Assembly (NCBI GenBank): GCA_008729055.1 | Contig: SDUX01000010.1 | Coordinates: 3,852,747-3,916,746, forward strand | DNA: 64,000 nt | Origin: Pyropia haitanensis | Lineage: Eukaryota > Rhodophyta > Bangiophyceae > Bangiales > Bangiaceae | Direction of reading: 5' to 3' | Shown here: positions 32,301 to 42,800 of the stretch, piece after piece | Numbering within the stretch: position 1 is the first letter of the stretch | Layout: the number at the start of each line of letters is the position of its first letter | The notes under the pieces: model-generated | Databases searched by the model: none | Seen by the model: only the letters and a program-made list of their open reading frames with translations | What the model was told of the DNA's origin: nothing | Translations under genes and position numbers: made by a program

Positions 32301-32640
32301 CGCCACTGGCGGTGCCGCCGCCGCCGCCATCACCGCCACCATCCTCGTCCTCTTCTCGATACAAGGTCGCCAGGAGGGACATGCGGCCTTCGCCGTCGGC
32401 GTACACTATGCCCGCCCCTCGGGCCATGGACGAGGTAATCTCCCGCACGGGCGAGCACGCAACCTTGACGCCGCGCGTGAACTTGAGTTTGTAAAACCCG
32501 CCCGCCGCGCCCACCAGCCGCGTCGGCGTCAGCACAAACTGAAAGGTGTGGGCGGCCTTGTGCCGCCGCGACGCAACCTTGGACGACCGCGACGCAATCG
32601 TCTTGCCCGTCACCAGGGCCGCCTTGATAGCCGCCGGCAT
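29374..32640 (-). CDS. NT-C2 (EEIG1/EHBP1-type) domain protein with long coiled coil
   Basis: The 1088-residue protein begins at ATG 32640 with a basic segment, then an N-terminal C2 domain of the EEIG1/EHBP1 and plant PMI1 type over about residues 25-205: HTFQFVLTPTRLVG, YKLKFTRGVKVACSPVREI, GEGRMSLLATLYRE, AKLSLVRVAVGKKTEATVGK, and VDLVIGCVYVPSKG. A Ser/Gly-rich linker leads to a long Ala/Glu/Arg-rich coiled coil (about 400-930), broken by short Gly patches. The tail is strongly acidic (DDSDD and EEDEDD runs) and ends in DSSGSDEEG. Relatives link membranes to cytoskeleton or small GTPases and organelle movement, but this copy's role is unknown. An in-frame extension upstream to 33297 starts without ATG and is low-complexity, so it was not used. 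Confidence 0.87.
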   Translation of the reverse strand: MPAAIKAALVTGKTIASRSSKVASRRHKAAHTFQFVLTPTRLVGAAGGFYKLKFTRGVKVACSPVREITSSMARGAGIVYADGEGRMSLLATLYREEDEDGGGDGGGGGTASGGRRSRSSAASSGRASASSPLAGLSAGAFDTKDAKLSLVRVAVGKKTEATVGKAHFDLAQFARMPSGDTPTTLRLSEKASVDLVIGCVYVPSKGRASKRGSDESSRLSGLSLGSVASSAAATDVSVRTAELPGLGIKGRRAGGGTTSRAMGTAAAAVAAAGGTRGLPPPPPSPAASSTTSSTARKVSFWSNAHDPHESAPPPLPPSSPLTPSTRKSASSSQRASSPLSSGVSLAGTGSGGRCTAPGCRRKDERIATLTAALEAATAAAEAAAARSRLRDGVIRELRERCESADAPTAAGHGDDMAREGGAAGDLGGGIAATAADVARLTAERDSLAEALRVAEKAASAAAVAAGSGGAGGDGVAAVLRVQDGMMRENAALRREVDELSAANEQLQDAVDALGPNCFSPKAGGGHGGGSADTKALAAARARAATLERELADARSAADIAATRAAADLRAAVAKADCAEASTEAVSAQLADALDALAGARQEADAAHADAAAAGVAVARTRSERSSKRALADAADAAAAAAANESALRATVEMGQARLAAAKAEAAAARAEARAAQVAVEEARGETAVAKAAIRAEREAVARAEAARVAAEATAAKAVAAAAATAVTTSDRPSSSESKKNRRARGADGSGGDDDGELPASVLRDERDQLRAQVRALETAVAGAREGGSGRARRAEAEAARLRETVAELEAELTTQHKRGDRGGGGGGSGGGRPPLPGGVTDERILMELLDTKLALASAVEAKLQLEYAISQVQRGGDRRLAGKLAEHASKLEVRLTAANTELQALRAREVEAAAAVAAGRVRESRRKTGGKRGMADTTPAARGREPGGRKAAASVVAPSSAGGRQRGAQGWKEGEQADGTDDSDDGGGGDDGSRSGSGGGSASDGDGDNHDWGSGGGGDGDGSCDNDAGASDDGDAELDNEEDEDDSASDSPPPGAQIHRGRPSLSRNRSRVRFESPAHDSSGSDEEG

Positions 32641-34781
32641 GGTGGGCAACAGGGGGGGGAAGCACCCACGGGGAGGGGGAAGGAGCGGGGGGGGGAGCCC
32701 GCGGTCCGGCGTCGCCGCCCCCGCGGCCGACCAATGGATAGCGCGCCGGTAACGCGCCGCGGATCGCAGCGGGTTTCCCTCCGCTGTGTGCTGCGTCTCC
32801 AAACGCAGCGGCGGTGGTGGCGGCGGCAGTGGCGACGGTCGTGGCGGCGGCAACAATGGCGACGACGGCAGCAGCGGCGGCAGCGACGATGGCGGCAGCG
32901 GCGACGGCAGACGCGGCCGTGGCGGTGGCGGCACGGCGTGCTGCGACAACCGACGCACCCGCCCGACCAGTGCTGGCTCGACGACAGGGTCCTCCCGCCG
33001 TCGCCCCCCCGACGGGGTGCCCACTGGCGGTGGGGACCCGCCACGGCCCGTGGCGCCGCCGTCGCCGCGCCGGCCGGGACGGGGACGGCTGCCGCCGAGC
33101 GGACGGCGCAAGGCCAGCAAAACGACGGCGGCGGTGGCAGCCGCGGCAACGCTACGGCCGGACGGCGGGAGGCACCCGCTGGGCCCGGCAGTGCCGCACC
33201 TGTGGCACACCGTCAGTGAAAGGGGGGAGGAGGCGGAGGGGATGGGGGAGGGGACACATTGACACGCAGTTGCGTCCCTGCAGGAGGGCCACGCCACCGG
33301 CCACCGTGGGAGTCCCGCCTCCCCCCCGTGGGCGCCGCCTCCGCAGCCGCACCTCGTCAGCCGCGGGCAGCCGCCCGCCGGCCACGGGGAGTGGCCCGCC
33401 GCGGCGCGGCCTTGATGAGGCCCATCCCAGCGGCGCCGTTGGGCGGGGCGGGAGTGGCCAGCGGCGGGGGGTGGTGGCGAGCGTGCTGGGAGAGCAGGCG
33501 TGCGCGGCCAGGCGCGGGATCATCGCCCCATGAAGCGGCGGCTCGGCGTCCCCAACGCTGGCGGCCAGGGTCTGTCCGTTGGCGTGCAGGTAGGTGGGCG
33601 GCGAACGCGACCGGCGCGCCACGCTCTCCTCTCCCGCGGGAGCGACGGTGGGGCGGTGGGGCGGGGAGCGACCGTGGCGTCGTAGGAACGGGAGGACGAA
33701 TTTACGGATGGGAGAGCGGCGGCGCGGTTTTCCGCCCGCCCAGCCAATTCATCGGGGGCAGCGCTCGGAAGGTGCGGCCGTGCGCGCGCGCTCCCGCTCT
33801 GCGCCCACCACCCCCTTGTGCGCACCGCCGGCGGTCGTGCGGACCACGCCGCGTGCGCTGCGCCGCCCGGGCTGCCGAGGACGACCGTCGTTGCCCGTGA
33901 CGGAGGCGCTGCTGGGGGGTGCGTCGGCCGTCCCGCCGTTACGGTGGGCCGTGGGGTTGTCCACTGTTTTTTTTTTTTTTGTTCTTTTCTCCGCCAGCGG
34001 GCGCGCCCACCAACGCGGCGGCGTCGGGCTGATGGATGCCGCGGCGGCATCGCCGCCACGCCCGGCACCGGCGCGGCGGCGCGGCGACGGTGCCGGTGCC
34101 ACCGCAGGCCAGGGGGGCGTCCTTGGTCGCGGCGGCACGGTGCATGGCCGGCATCACCGCTGCGCGTTGTGGCGTGTGGGCAACGGATGGGGGGGGGGGA
34201 CTGCGGGTGGCGACGTTGGCTGGCCAGTCGTCTGTCGGCGCCGTCGCCGCGTCGGCCGGGGCGGAGAGGGGTCGAGCTGGGGGTAGGGCTTGTGGCTGGA
34301 AGCCGGGTCGGCGCGGCCATTGTCAACAGGCGCTGCCAACGCAGGACGGCGGCACCAAGCAACAAACGGCAACGAGAAGACTCGAGTGTGCAAAGGTTGG
34401 CAAGCAAGCACAACGGAGCGGCGCAAGAGGGGTCTCCAAGGTCGGGCGCGGGCAAGCAAAAAAACCAAGGCAACAGGCGCATACGCGCGGGCAAGCAGCG
34501 CATGGCCACACAGGGGTGCCCGCGAGCCATGAGCGGGAGGGGAAGGCCCAGCCGCCGACAAGGCAGCCGCCGACACTTGGCGCAACGCGGCCAGCGGTGC
34601 GACCAGCGGCGGGGTCAATCGCGGCGGCGCGGGCGTCGCGGCGGCGTGATTGTGCAACACAGATGCTGTCCGTTTGGCTGCTGCCCCGTCAAGTCAAGTG
34701 CGCGGTGGGTGCTCCTGCCGCCTACCAGAGCGCGCCGCGCCGCCCGGTAGGGTGCCCACAAGCGTCCCTCCGCCACGCCCG
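32641..34781. other. Intergenic region (2.1 kb) with one T14 tract
   Basis: It holds the 5' flank of the NT-C2 gene and the 3' flank of MSH3. About 32800-33150 is GGC/GGT-rich. A run of 14 T (33967-33980) followed by GTTCTTTTCTCCGCCAG is the longest A/T homopolymer noticed. No gene is recognised in any frame. Confidence 0.5.
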
Positions 34782-37700
34782 TCAGGCCGACGACGACAGC
34801 TGCAACTGCTGCAGTAGCTCAACCGCCTTGGTCGACTGGTCCGGAGCAACGAGCGCCGCGGCGAAACCGCACAGATCCGCTTCCAAGCTGCCACCACCAG
34901 CACCGACTGGCGCATCGCCCACAGCACCGTCCGTGGGAGCATCACCAGCGGCAGCAGCGTCGCGGCCGCTGTGCCCGGCGCCACCGGGCGTGAAGCCGCG
35001 CATCTCCACCTCAATCTCCGCGGCCTTGTGTGACGCCAGCGCCAGCACGCTGTTGGGGAGTAATGCCAGACGTGCCACATTCAGGCCGTGGCTCCGCGTT
35101 GCCACCCCCCGAGTCATCTTGTACAGGAAGGTGATCTCGGGGGCGGCTGGTTCCGCGTCCCCACCGTCAGTCGTGCCGGCGACCGCTGCCGACGGCGCCG
35201 CGAGCGTCACCCGCGCCGACTGCGGGTCGTCACGTGAGAGGAAGTCCATGAAGTAGTTGCCAACGGCAGTGGGGTACTCGTTGCGCAGGCCTCCGATGAG
35301 GGGGTAGTGGGTGACAAAGAGAGTCACACACCGGGTTGCGTGCACAATGTGCTGCAGTGTGGCGTACGCAATGGCGGTGCCGTCGTGCGTGGATGTGCCA
35401 CGGCCCAGCTCATCCAGAACGACCAATGAACGGGGGGTGGCCCGCTCCAAGATAGCAGACGTCTCGGCCAGCTCAACCATGAAGGTGGACAAGCCGCGAC
35501 CGAGGTCGTCAGCAGCCCCCAGCCGAGCGTGGACCGCATCAAAGGGACAAATGGTGCACGTGGAAGCCGGCACAAAGCAACCGACTTGTGTCATGATTGC
35601 CAGCAGCGCCGCCATGCGCACGTACGAACTCTTACCGCCCATCTGCAGCAGGCAAGCATCAGCAGGGAAAAACACACGGGGGACACGCAGGCAACAGGAA
35701 TCGCGAGCAGCAACGGAGGGTGTTGTCAGAATCGGCACGATTCACAGAGGACGGCAGCAAGTGTAGGATGCGCAAAGCAAGAACGGAGCACAACCACAAT
35801 GAACGACCAAACCAACAAAGGAACGAGAAAGAAGCAGCCAGCAACCAGCCACGTACGTTTGGTCCAGTGATCACCATGCATCGCTCTGACGCCGGGTCTA
35901 CGCCCAGCGTAACGTCATTGGGCACATACGTCGCCCCACCTGGCAGACACGTCTCCGCCACAGGGTGACGGGCGTCCCGTGCTGAGATGCCAGCGGGATG
36001 ATCAGCCCCCCCATCCACCACCACCGGCTTGACGTAACCAGGGGAGAGCGAAACCCGCGCCAACGCCGCAAGACAGTCCATGCTGGCCAGAAACGAAACA
36101 ACCGACCGCAGCGCCGGGCAAGAGCGCGCAAAGTATCGCAAGTAGGCGCGCCACGCAGCGGTTGCCGCTGCTGCCTGCCGCTCACGCTCCTCCGAAAGCT
36201 GCTGCAGCAGGTCGCGGGAGCGAGGCGTCCGGAAGCGCACAAACGCCTTGGTCTGGTTCACTCGCAGCCACGACGCAGGCATGCGCGCCGCCTTCGCTGC
36301 CGCAATCTCCACCAGGAACTCCTCTGTTGCCACCTTTTTCCACTGTAGGCTGGGCTGCCGCAGCTCAGACCGCAGCTCGTCCAGATGGTCTGCAAGCTCT
36401 TCCAGCTTGGTCGCCACCGCCGATGCACTGGTCGCTGACTCCTCCACGCGAGCCAACAGGTCCGCCCGCAAGGACAGGTCGTCGGACGAAAGTGGCGCGC
36501 CCGACCCGTCCATAGCCGGCAGAGACTGGTCGACAACATCGTCACGGGGAAGAAAGAGCGACGCGTAGTCGTTCTCAGTCGCTGCCGCCGGCGAGAGCCA
36601 CGACGACACGTCGTCCGTGACGGCAACCGACACGTCGGGCACCCGGTCCAGCATCTCTACTAGCAGGGACGCCGTGGACGGCTCCCCCGACTCGGCCTGC
36701 TCAGACTTGGCGTCGGCAATGCGCGGCAGCAGCCCACGGAAGGCGGTAATAACTGACATAAACTCAACAGGCGAGCAGCGAGCGTAAAAGACGCGAGCAA
36801 GCGCACGCTCCAGGTCGGGCAGCGACGGCAGCGACGCGAGCAGCGCGGGGATCGCACCGGCCGCCGTCGGCGACACCGCACCTCGCAACGCGTCCACCGC
36901 GTCGAGACGCAACCGGATGCGGCGGGCGTCGCCAAGCGGGTGAGCCAACCAGTGCCGCAACAGCCGCCCCCCAAAGGCAGTTGACGTCCGGTTGAGCAAC
37001 CCCAGCAGAGAGCCCTTCAGGCGATTGCTACCGCCCGACGCCGTGACGCTGCTGCTGCTGCTCGTGAACACCTCAAAGTGCCGCAGTGCGTCCGCGCCCA
37101 GCCGCATCTCCCGATTCGCGGCAAAGCGACGGTACGCCCGGGCGGACATAAGCGCCGACTCAAGCCGGAAGTCCGTCAAGTACGAGGTGACAGCGCGGAG
37201 GCAGGCTATCAAGCCAGGTGGCGGAGCCGTCGCACTCGCACTCGCCGCCGCACCCGAGCGCGACGCCTTGGTCTCGGAGCCCTCCGAGTCAAGCGCGGTC
37301 GAAGAAGCAACGGCGGCCAACTTGGTCTCCACCTCTGAGGAAAGGGCCCGCTGGAAGGTCTCCGCTGGCAGACGAGACAGCCGCACCGCCGCGCCCGAGC
37401 AAAAGTGCTTGATAGCCCGGTCAGTCGTATGGGAGATACCGTTGACAGGCCCGACCGAGCCGGTATCAGCTTCACTCGACGTGACGGCAGACGCAACAGG
37501 CAGCAACACCTCGACCGGCTCAAGGGCTGCCAGACGGGCCTCCAGTTTGGCACGCAGCACGTCATCCACAAAGTTGTCGTGGATCACATCCCCCGTTGAA
37601 GCATCAACCGCTAGCAGGCTGACCGATACGGCACCAGCATCCGTCACACCAGAAGGCGCTGACGTCTCCCACAGGCACAGGATGTACGACGCCGCCGATG

Positions 37701-39075
37701 GGAGCTCCCCCGCCCCAGACGCCGACACATTGATGCCGTCAATCGAGTCGTTGACAAGGCAGCCGCGAGAGTAGACTTCAGTCAGCTGGCGGCGGAAGGT
37801 GCCGCTCCCCGAGTCGGCCTTCTTCAGCGCTGCGGTCTCCATCTGCCGCACTACCCCTACTCTGTAGCCAGCAGCCACCAGCCGCCGCACATGAAACGGC
37901 AGGCGGAAGACCGGCACGGACGCGGTGAGGAAATTGTGGTCAAAGTGGGAGTAGATCCGCAGGACGCGCGCCGCCGTCTCAGCATCCTCCCCAAAGAAGC
38001 GGAACTTATAGCCAACCTCCACCAGCAGCACCGTATCGGGGTTCTTGCGCTTGATGGCAACCACCTGCTCCTCCAGCGGCGTGTACTTGACTCGCGCCGC
38101 CGCCCTCTTCCCCGCCCCACCACCACCATTGGCAGCCGCTGCGCCCGCTGCCGCCCCCTCGGCGCTCTGCACGCGCGGTGCAAAAAAGCCATCCTTCTCC
38201 AGCCGGCCCAACTTGCGCGCAAACCGCTTGCTCAGCTCCACGTCCCGCACGATAGCGTCACCGTCGGGTGCGCCCAAGCGGTATTGTGCAAGCGTGCTGG
38301 CACCCGCGCCGGAAGCGGCAGGGCTCGCTGTGTCGTGCTTATCAACGCCCGCGTCACCGTCGGACGAGCCACTGTCCAACTTCTCCACCTCCGCCTCGGC
38401 TGGCGCCTTGCGCAAGCGCTTGCGCGAAGGCTTGATAACCGCATCCTCTGCCTCTCCGTCAGAGCCACCATCGTCAGCGTCGTCGCCAACCGCAGCGGCA
38501 TCACTACCCCCAGCGGCCCCACCAGGCGCCCAGTCGTCATCGCTCTCCGCGTCCGCGCGCCCACGACGCCCGCCGCCCGATGCCTCGTCGGCATCATCGA
38601 CGCCGCTGCCGCCATCACCGTCAGACTCGTCCTCCACCACCGTGACCAACCGAGATGTGCGCCGCCGCTTAGCTGGTAGAAGCTCCTCCGGTACGTCGTC
38701 CGCGTTGGCCGAGTGTACCGAAGACTGCGTCACGTCCGAGGCCGTCACCGCGGCGACAGTACTGCCATCTTCGTCGTCTTCATCCGCCGTGGGGGGTGCC
38801 GCGGCTGCAACGGTCGCACCGCGACGCCGCCGCGCGGGGGAGGCAGCCACCGGGGAGGACGCGGCCGGCGTCGTCGGCCGCGTCGGGCGCCGCGGGCTGC
38901 CGGCAGCCGCAGCAGCGGAACCCGCGTCGCTCCCACCAGCAGCAGCTTGGGAGACACCACCACCACCAACGGCGGAGTCGCCGGCCTTGGGGGCCCCAAA
39001 AAAGCGGGATAGCAGCGTCTGTCGAGCGCCGGCAGCAGGAACGGGTGGCTTGCGCCGGGGCACGCCCTTGCCCAT
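34782..39075 (-). CDS. MSH3: DNA mismatch repair protein MSH3, two exons
   Basis: MSH3 pairs with MSH2 (MutS-beta) to bind insertion/deletion loops. Exon 1 (39075-35857, 1073 aa) and exon 2 (35642-34782, 286 aa) give 1359 aa. A PCNA-binding box QTLLSRFF sits at residues 19-26, followed by an acidic/basic linker. The mismatch-binding domain reads YTPLEEQVVAIKRKNPDTVL and VEVGYKFRFFGEDAETAARV (about 355), with the Tyr-Lys of MSH3 where MSH6 has Phe-X-Glu; HFDHNFLTASVPVFRLPFHV and GYRVGVVRQMETAALKK also fit MSH3. The lever/clamp domains follow, then the ATPase: TGPN/MGGKSSYVR (Walker A, split by the intron), FMVELAETSAIL, LVVLDELGRGTSTHDGTAIA (Walker B and D-loop), and LFVTHYPLI. Start chosen at the first ATG before the PCNA box. 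Same strand and 756 bases upstream of the clamp-unloader gene's stop codon. Confidence 0.96.
35643..35856 (-). other. Intron of MSH3 (214 nt, phase 0) inside the Walker A motif
   Basis: Donor GTACGT after the AAC codon of TGPN; acceptor CTGCTGCAG before the ATG codon of MGGKSS. Removal restores the unbroken MutS P-loop; retention would end the protein before the ATPase. Confidence 0.96.
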
Positions 39076-39831
39076 ATTGCCAACAACTTGGGTAGGACAA
39101 CGCTCGACGAAAGGGGAGAAGAGTGAACAGGCTGTGCCACACGGGGACAAAGGCTGCACGGATGAGGTCCCGGGGAAAGAGCGGGAACGGCAATCGGGCA
39201 GGCGGCGGCTAGTCGCACCCACCCAGGCGACGTCCCGCCGGAAAAGAGCAGTCCACCGCCTGTGCCGTTGTGCAGGCGGCCGGCCCTAAGACCGTTCTCC
39301 GTTGGCGTTTGTTCGCGGGCTCGCTGGAGCGCGCGCGCCAGCATCAGACCGGGAGCCGCAAGTGCCTATGCATCCAAAGATTCGCATCAAACCCGTGGCG
39401 CCAAGAGCTCACTTGATCCGCCGTTCACTCGAGATACCGTAAATGCACGAATCGAACTATGCAATTACACACAATCACTCAGCTCCACGCCTTCCCGTGC
39501 ACGCGCTGGGGGCCACGACGGCGCAATGGCGAAACGGCAGCTCCATCAGGGAGTACGGCAAGCGGGGAGCCTCCCCCGGTGCACAGCCCCACGTGGAGAC
39601 CAACGTTCTGGTTATCGGCCGAGTAGAAGAGGCGTTCAGGGGTCGTACAAAACAGGGAGACGCCAGAGCGACCACGGTGTATCTGTCCGCCCCAGCCACG
39701 CCGGCGAGCCCGAGTGCCTCCCCCAAAAAACGCAGCATACACGGAGCATCATCAGGTTTCCCCGACCGCCCACCTACCACACTCTGCCCCCCTACCACCC
39801 ATGCTCTGCTCCACCACTCATCAACCGGCCA
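39076..39831. other. Intergenic between MSH3 and ELG1/ATAD5
   Basis: 756 bases holding the MSH3 5' flank and the ELG1 3' flank, with more A/T at about 39360-39480. No gene recognised. Confidence 0.5.
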
Positions 39832-42800
39832 TCAGCGACCGTGAAAGCTCCCCCACGACGGTACCATCGCACAGTCACGGAGGAGGGCGACGTCCGCAGC
39901 TTCGAAGCCCAGCTGCACCAGCCGCGGCCGACGCCGCGGTGCGGCCGCCCGCCGCAGGCGCGACGTGCGACGGGGGCGGGCGATGACGTCAGACTCCAAG
40001 CCAGCGCTCGCGCCGCCCCCGTCGCCGACGAGAGGGACGGGTGGAGTTGGAGGCGATGCACCTGGGGGTGGCGGCACGCCCTCCTGGGGAGAGGTGCAGT
40101 CCCCGTTGCGAATCGTTGCGGCGGCCGCACTAGGCACCAAGGCGGCGGCAGCGGGTGCCGCAACAACCGCAGCGGGCGCGGCAGTGACAGCGGCAGAAAC
40201 GGTCGCCGCTGCCGGCGTGGCCGCTTCTTCGGCGCCAGCTCCGTCGGCCAGCGCCAGCCCGCGGAGGGCCGGGAAGTAGTCCACCGCTGCTCGCACCCGC
40301 GACGCCGACGGTGGCACCACTGCCGCGGCTTGCGCGTGAGGGATAACGAGCGCCGTCCACAGCAGTGGCGGAGAGGAGCGAAGCAGCTCGTAGTCTCGCC
40401 GGGCAGCAGGCGATGGCAGGGATAGCGCTAGTGTACGCTGCACGTCGACACTACTGTCACGACCGCCAGCGTTGACAACGCAGTCTACAGCACCCCCGCC
40501 ATCTTCCTCGACATCGGCTGGTGGTGCCGCGGCGTTCGCGTACGCGCACAGGCGGGTTAAAACGCTGCCCCAGGGCGCCTCCGGGGACGGCACCGACCGG
40601 GGCCCGGCGCCACTCCCCTGCTCGACGGCGGTTGTGGCACAGCACCCCGCCTTGTGGCCTGCCGCAGAGAACAAGCACGAGGCGAGGCTGTAGGCCACAA
40701 GCGCGCCCGCCAAACGAGCCACGTCGGCAGCCGCCACAGGCGGCAGTGGTAGCAGAGCCTCAGCATCGTCGGGCTCCGCCGCGCCGCCCGCAACCGCACC
40801 GGCGTCGCCGCCAGCACCAGGGCCATCGGGAGGCCGACCAGCTGCGTCGGCGGCAGCAGTCACGGCAACGCTGGTCGGAGTGGCACCCGCAGGAGACGCG
40901 TTGGCCATAGGCTCCTCCCCTCCACGAGAGCTCCCGCCAGAGAGGCCATCGCAGCCGCCGCCACCACTATCGTCGACGATCCCAAGGCCCGCGCCGACAT
41001 CGTCCGCCGTGACAGGCGGCAACGGTAGGCCCGGCGGGTCGTCCCACGCAGCCGTCTCTGAAAGGATGTCCAGGTGGAGCGCCCAGGCGACCAGCTCGGC
41101 CGCTGCCACCGCGTCAGCGGCAGTATCGACTGGCGCAACGGCGCCCGCCTTGGGAGGCGACGCATGCTCAGACGTGGCCGTGGAACCGGGGGGCGCTAAG
41201 GGCATCCGCCGGCCGCTGTGCAGCAGACCCGCCTCAGCGCACGCAGCGTAGAGAGCCATGGACCGCGGCGGGGTACTACCACCACTCCCGAGCCCCCCTC
41301 CACCCCCCGTCACAGCATGCTCCTCCAGCGCCCGCACCGTTCCGCGCAGGGTCCTCTCAGCGCAACTTGCGCCAACGCTGCCGCGGCCACCAAGAGGAAG
41401 ACATGCCACATTAAGCGCAGCGGCCGACACAGACGCGGGAGCCGCCGCCGCCGCCACAGTTGCCGCCACCGTTCCTGGGGTACCCCAAAATTGCAGCGCA
41501 TTCACTGCCGCTCTCAGGTCCCGGCCGGTAGCGGCGGCCAGCTGGGCGGCTTCGCCCCAGTCGCTGGCAGCCGCATCGGCCCCGGCGCCCCCCCCCCCCT
41601 CTCCTTTGTTGTGGTGACCTCCCCACCGACGGGGATCCGCTGCTCGGCGGCGGCAGTGGCCAGTAACGCCGACGCGACCGCCAACGGCGGCCGCGCCATG
41701 TGGATGAGGGCCACAGCAAGACGACTGGCCCGCGAACCCAGCCCCCGCCGAGACGCAGGCGCGGCAGAGTCCACCAGAAAGCCACCATCACCGTCGCCGG
41801 TCATGTCGTCGGTCTCCCCGAGAATCCCGCCGCCTCCGCTGCCGCCGCTCATCGCCGCCCGTAGCAGCGTCCGGTGAACCGGGCCAGTGTCCGCGTCCAG
41901 GCCATTAACCGTAAATATGACGGGCCGCCGCGCGCCGCCGCGGACGAGGCCATCCAGTACCAGCCAAAAGAGGCGCTCATCAGCGAGCAAGGTCTCGGCG
42001 TCGTCAAGGAGCACAAGGGAGCGTGCGGCAGTAGCCCATGCAGGGCCATCGACGACGTCGCCGCTAACCCCGGCAGGGGTGGCGGGGACAGCGCCACCAT
42101 CGGGCCCCCGGGACAGGCGCTGGGACTGAGTGGCCTCAGCAAGGCGATCCAGAAGCCCCCTCCCCGACGATCGAATGGTGGCAGCACTCACCTCAAGAAC
42201 GGAATAGCCCAACTCGGCCGCCACAGCGTACACAACCGCCGTCTTACCGCTCGCTGTCGGGCCTGTGAGCACCGCAAAGCGTTGCAGTCCATTTCTAGGG
42301 CGCCGGCGCTTGACTGGCCGTCCACGAACGGTGGCGGCGGCCGGGGGGGGACGCCGTCCGCCGGTGTTCGCTACTGCCAGCGGCGCTCCCCCGTCGCTGT
42401 CCGCTGCCACCCGGTCACCGTCGGCACCACCGTCCGCCCAAGTGCTGCCCTCCGAGCTGTCCCCACCGCCCCGCCCGTCGGTCGAGTCGTTGGCTCCGCC
42501 GGCCGCAGGGGGGGGCGGTGTGGCAGTCGACCGCCGCTGGCGTTTGCCGCGACCATGTGCCGGGGCCCCCTCTCCATGCCCGCCGTCGCCAGCTCTGCCC
42601 GGCCCGCCGCTGCCATAGAAGCGGCGGATCCAAGAGGCCAACTGGCGCCCACCCGTCGTCGCCCCAACTCCTGCCCGCGCTTGGTAGAGGTCCACCCACG
42701 CCGTGGTCTGGACACTGAGGCTGTCGTCGCCGGCGGCAGCTGCCGGCACCACGGACCCGTCGATGTTCGTCTCGACTACGTTGATAGTATCATCCGCGCC

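Noticed and set aside
32641..33297. 219-residue upstream extension of the NT-C2 protein
   Set aside because: No ATG at its start and composition is intergenic; the C2 domain begins soon after ATG 32640.
34782..39075. Assignment as MSH6 (from the N-terminal PCNA box and MutS ATPase)
   Set aside because: The mismatch-binding region has VEVGYKFRFFGEDAE and following blocks characteristic of MSH3, with Tyr-Lys rather than Phe-X-Glu.
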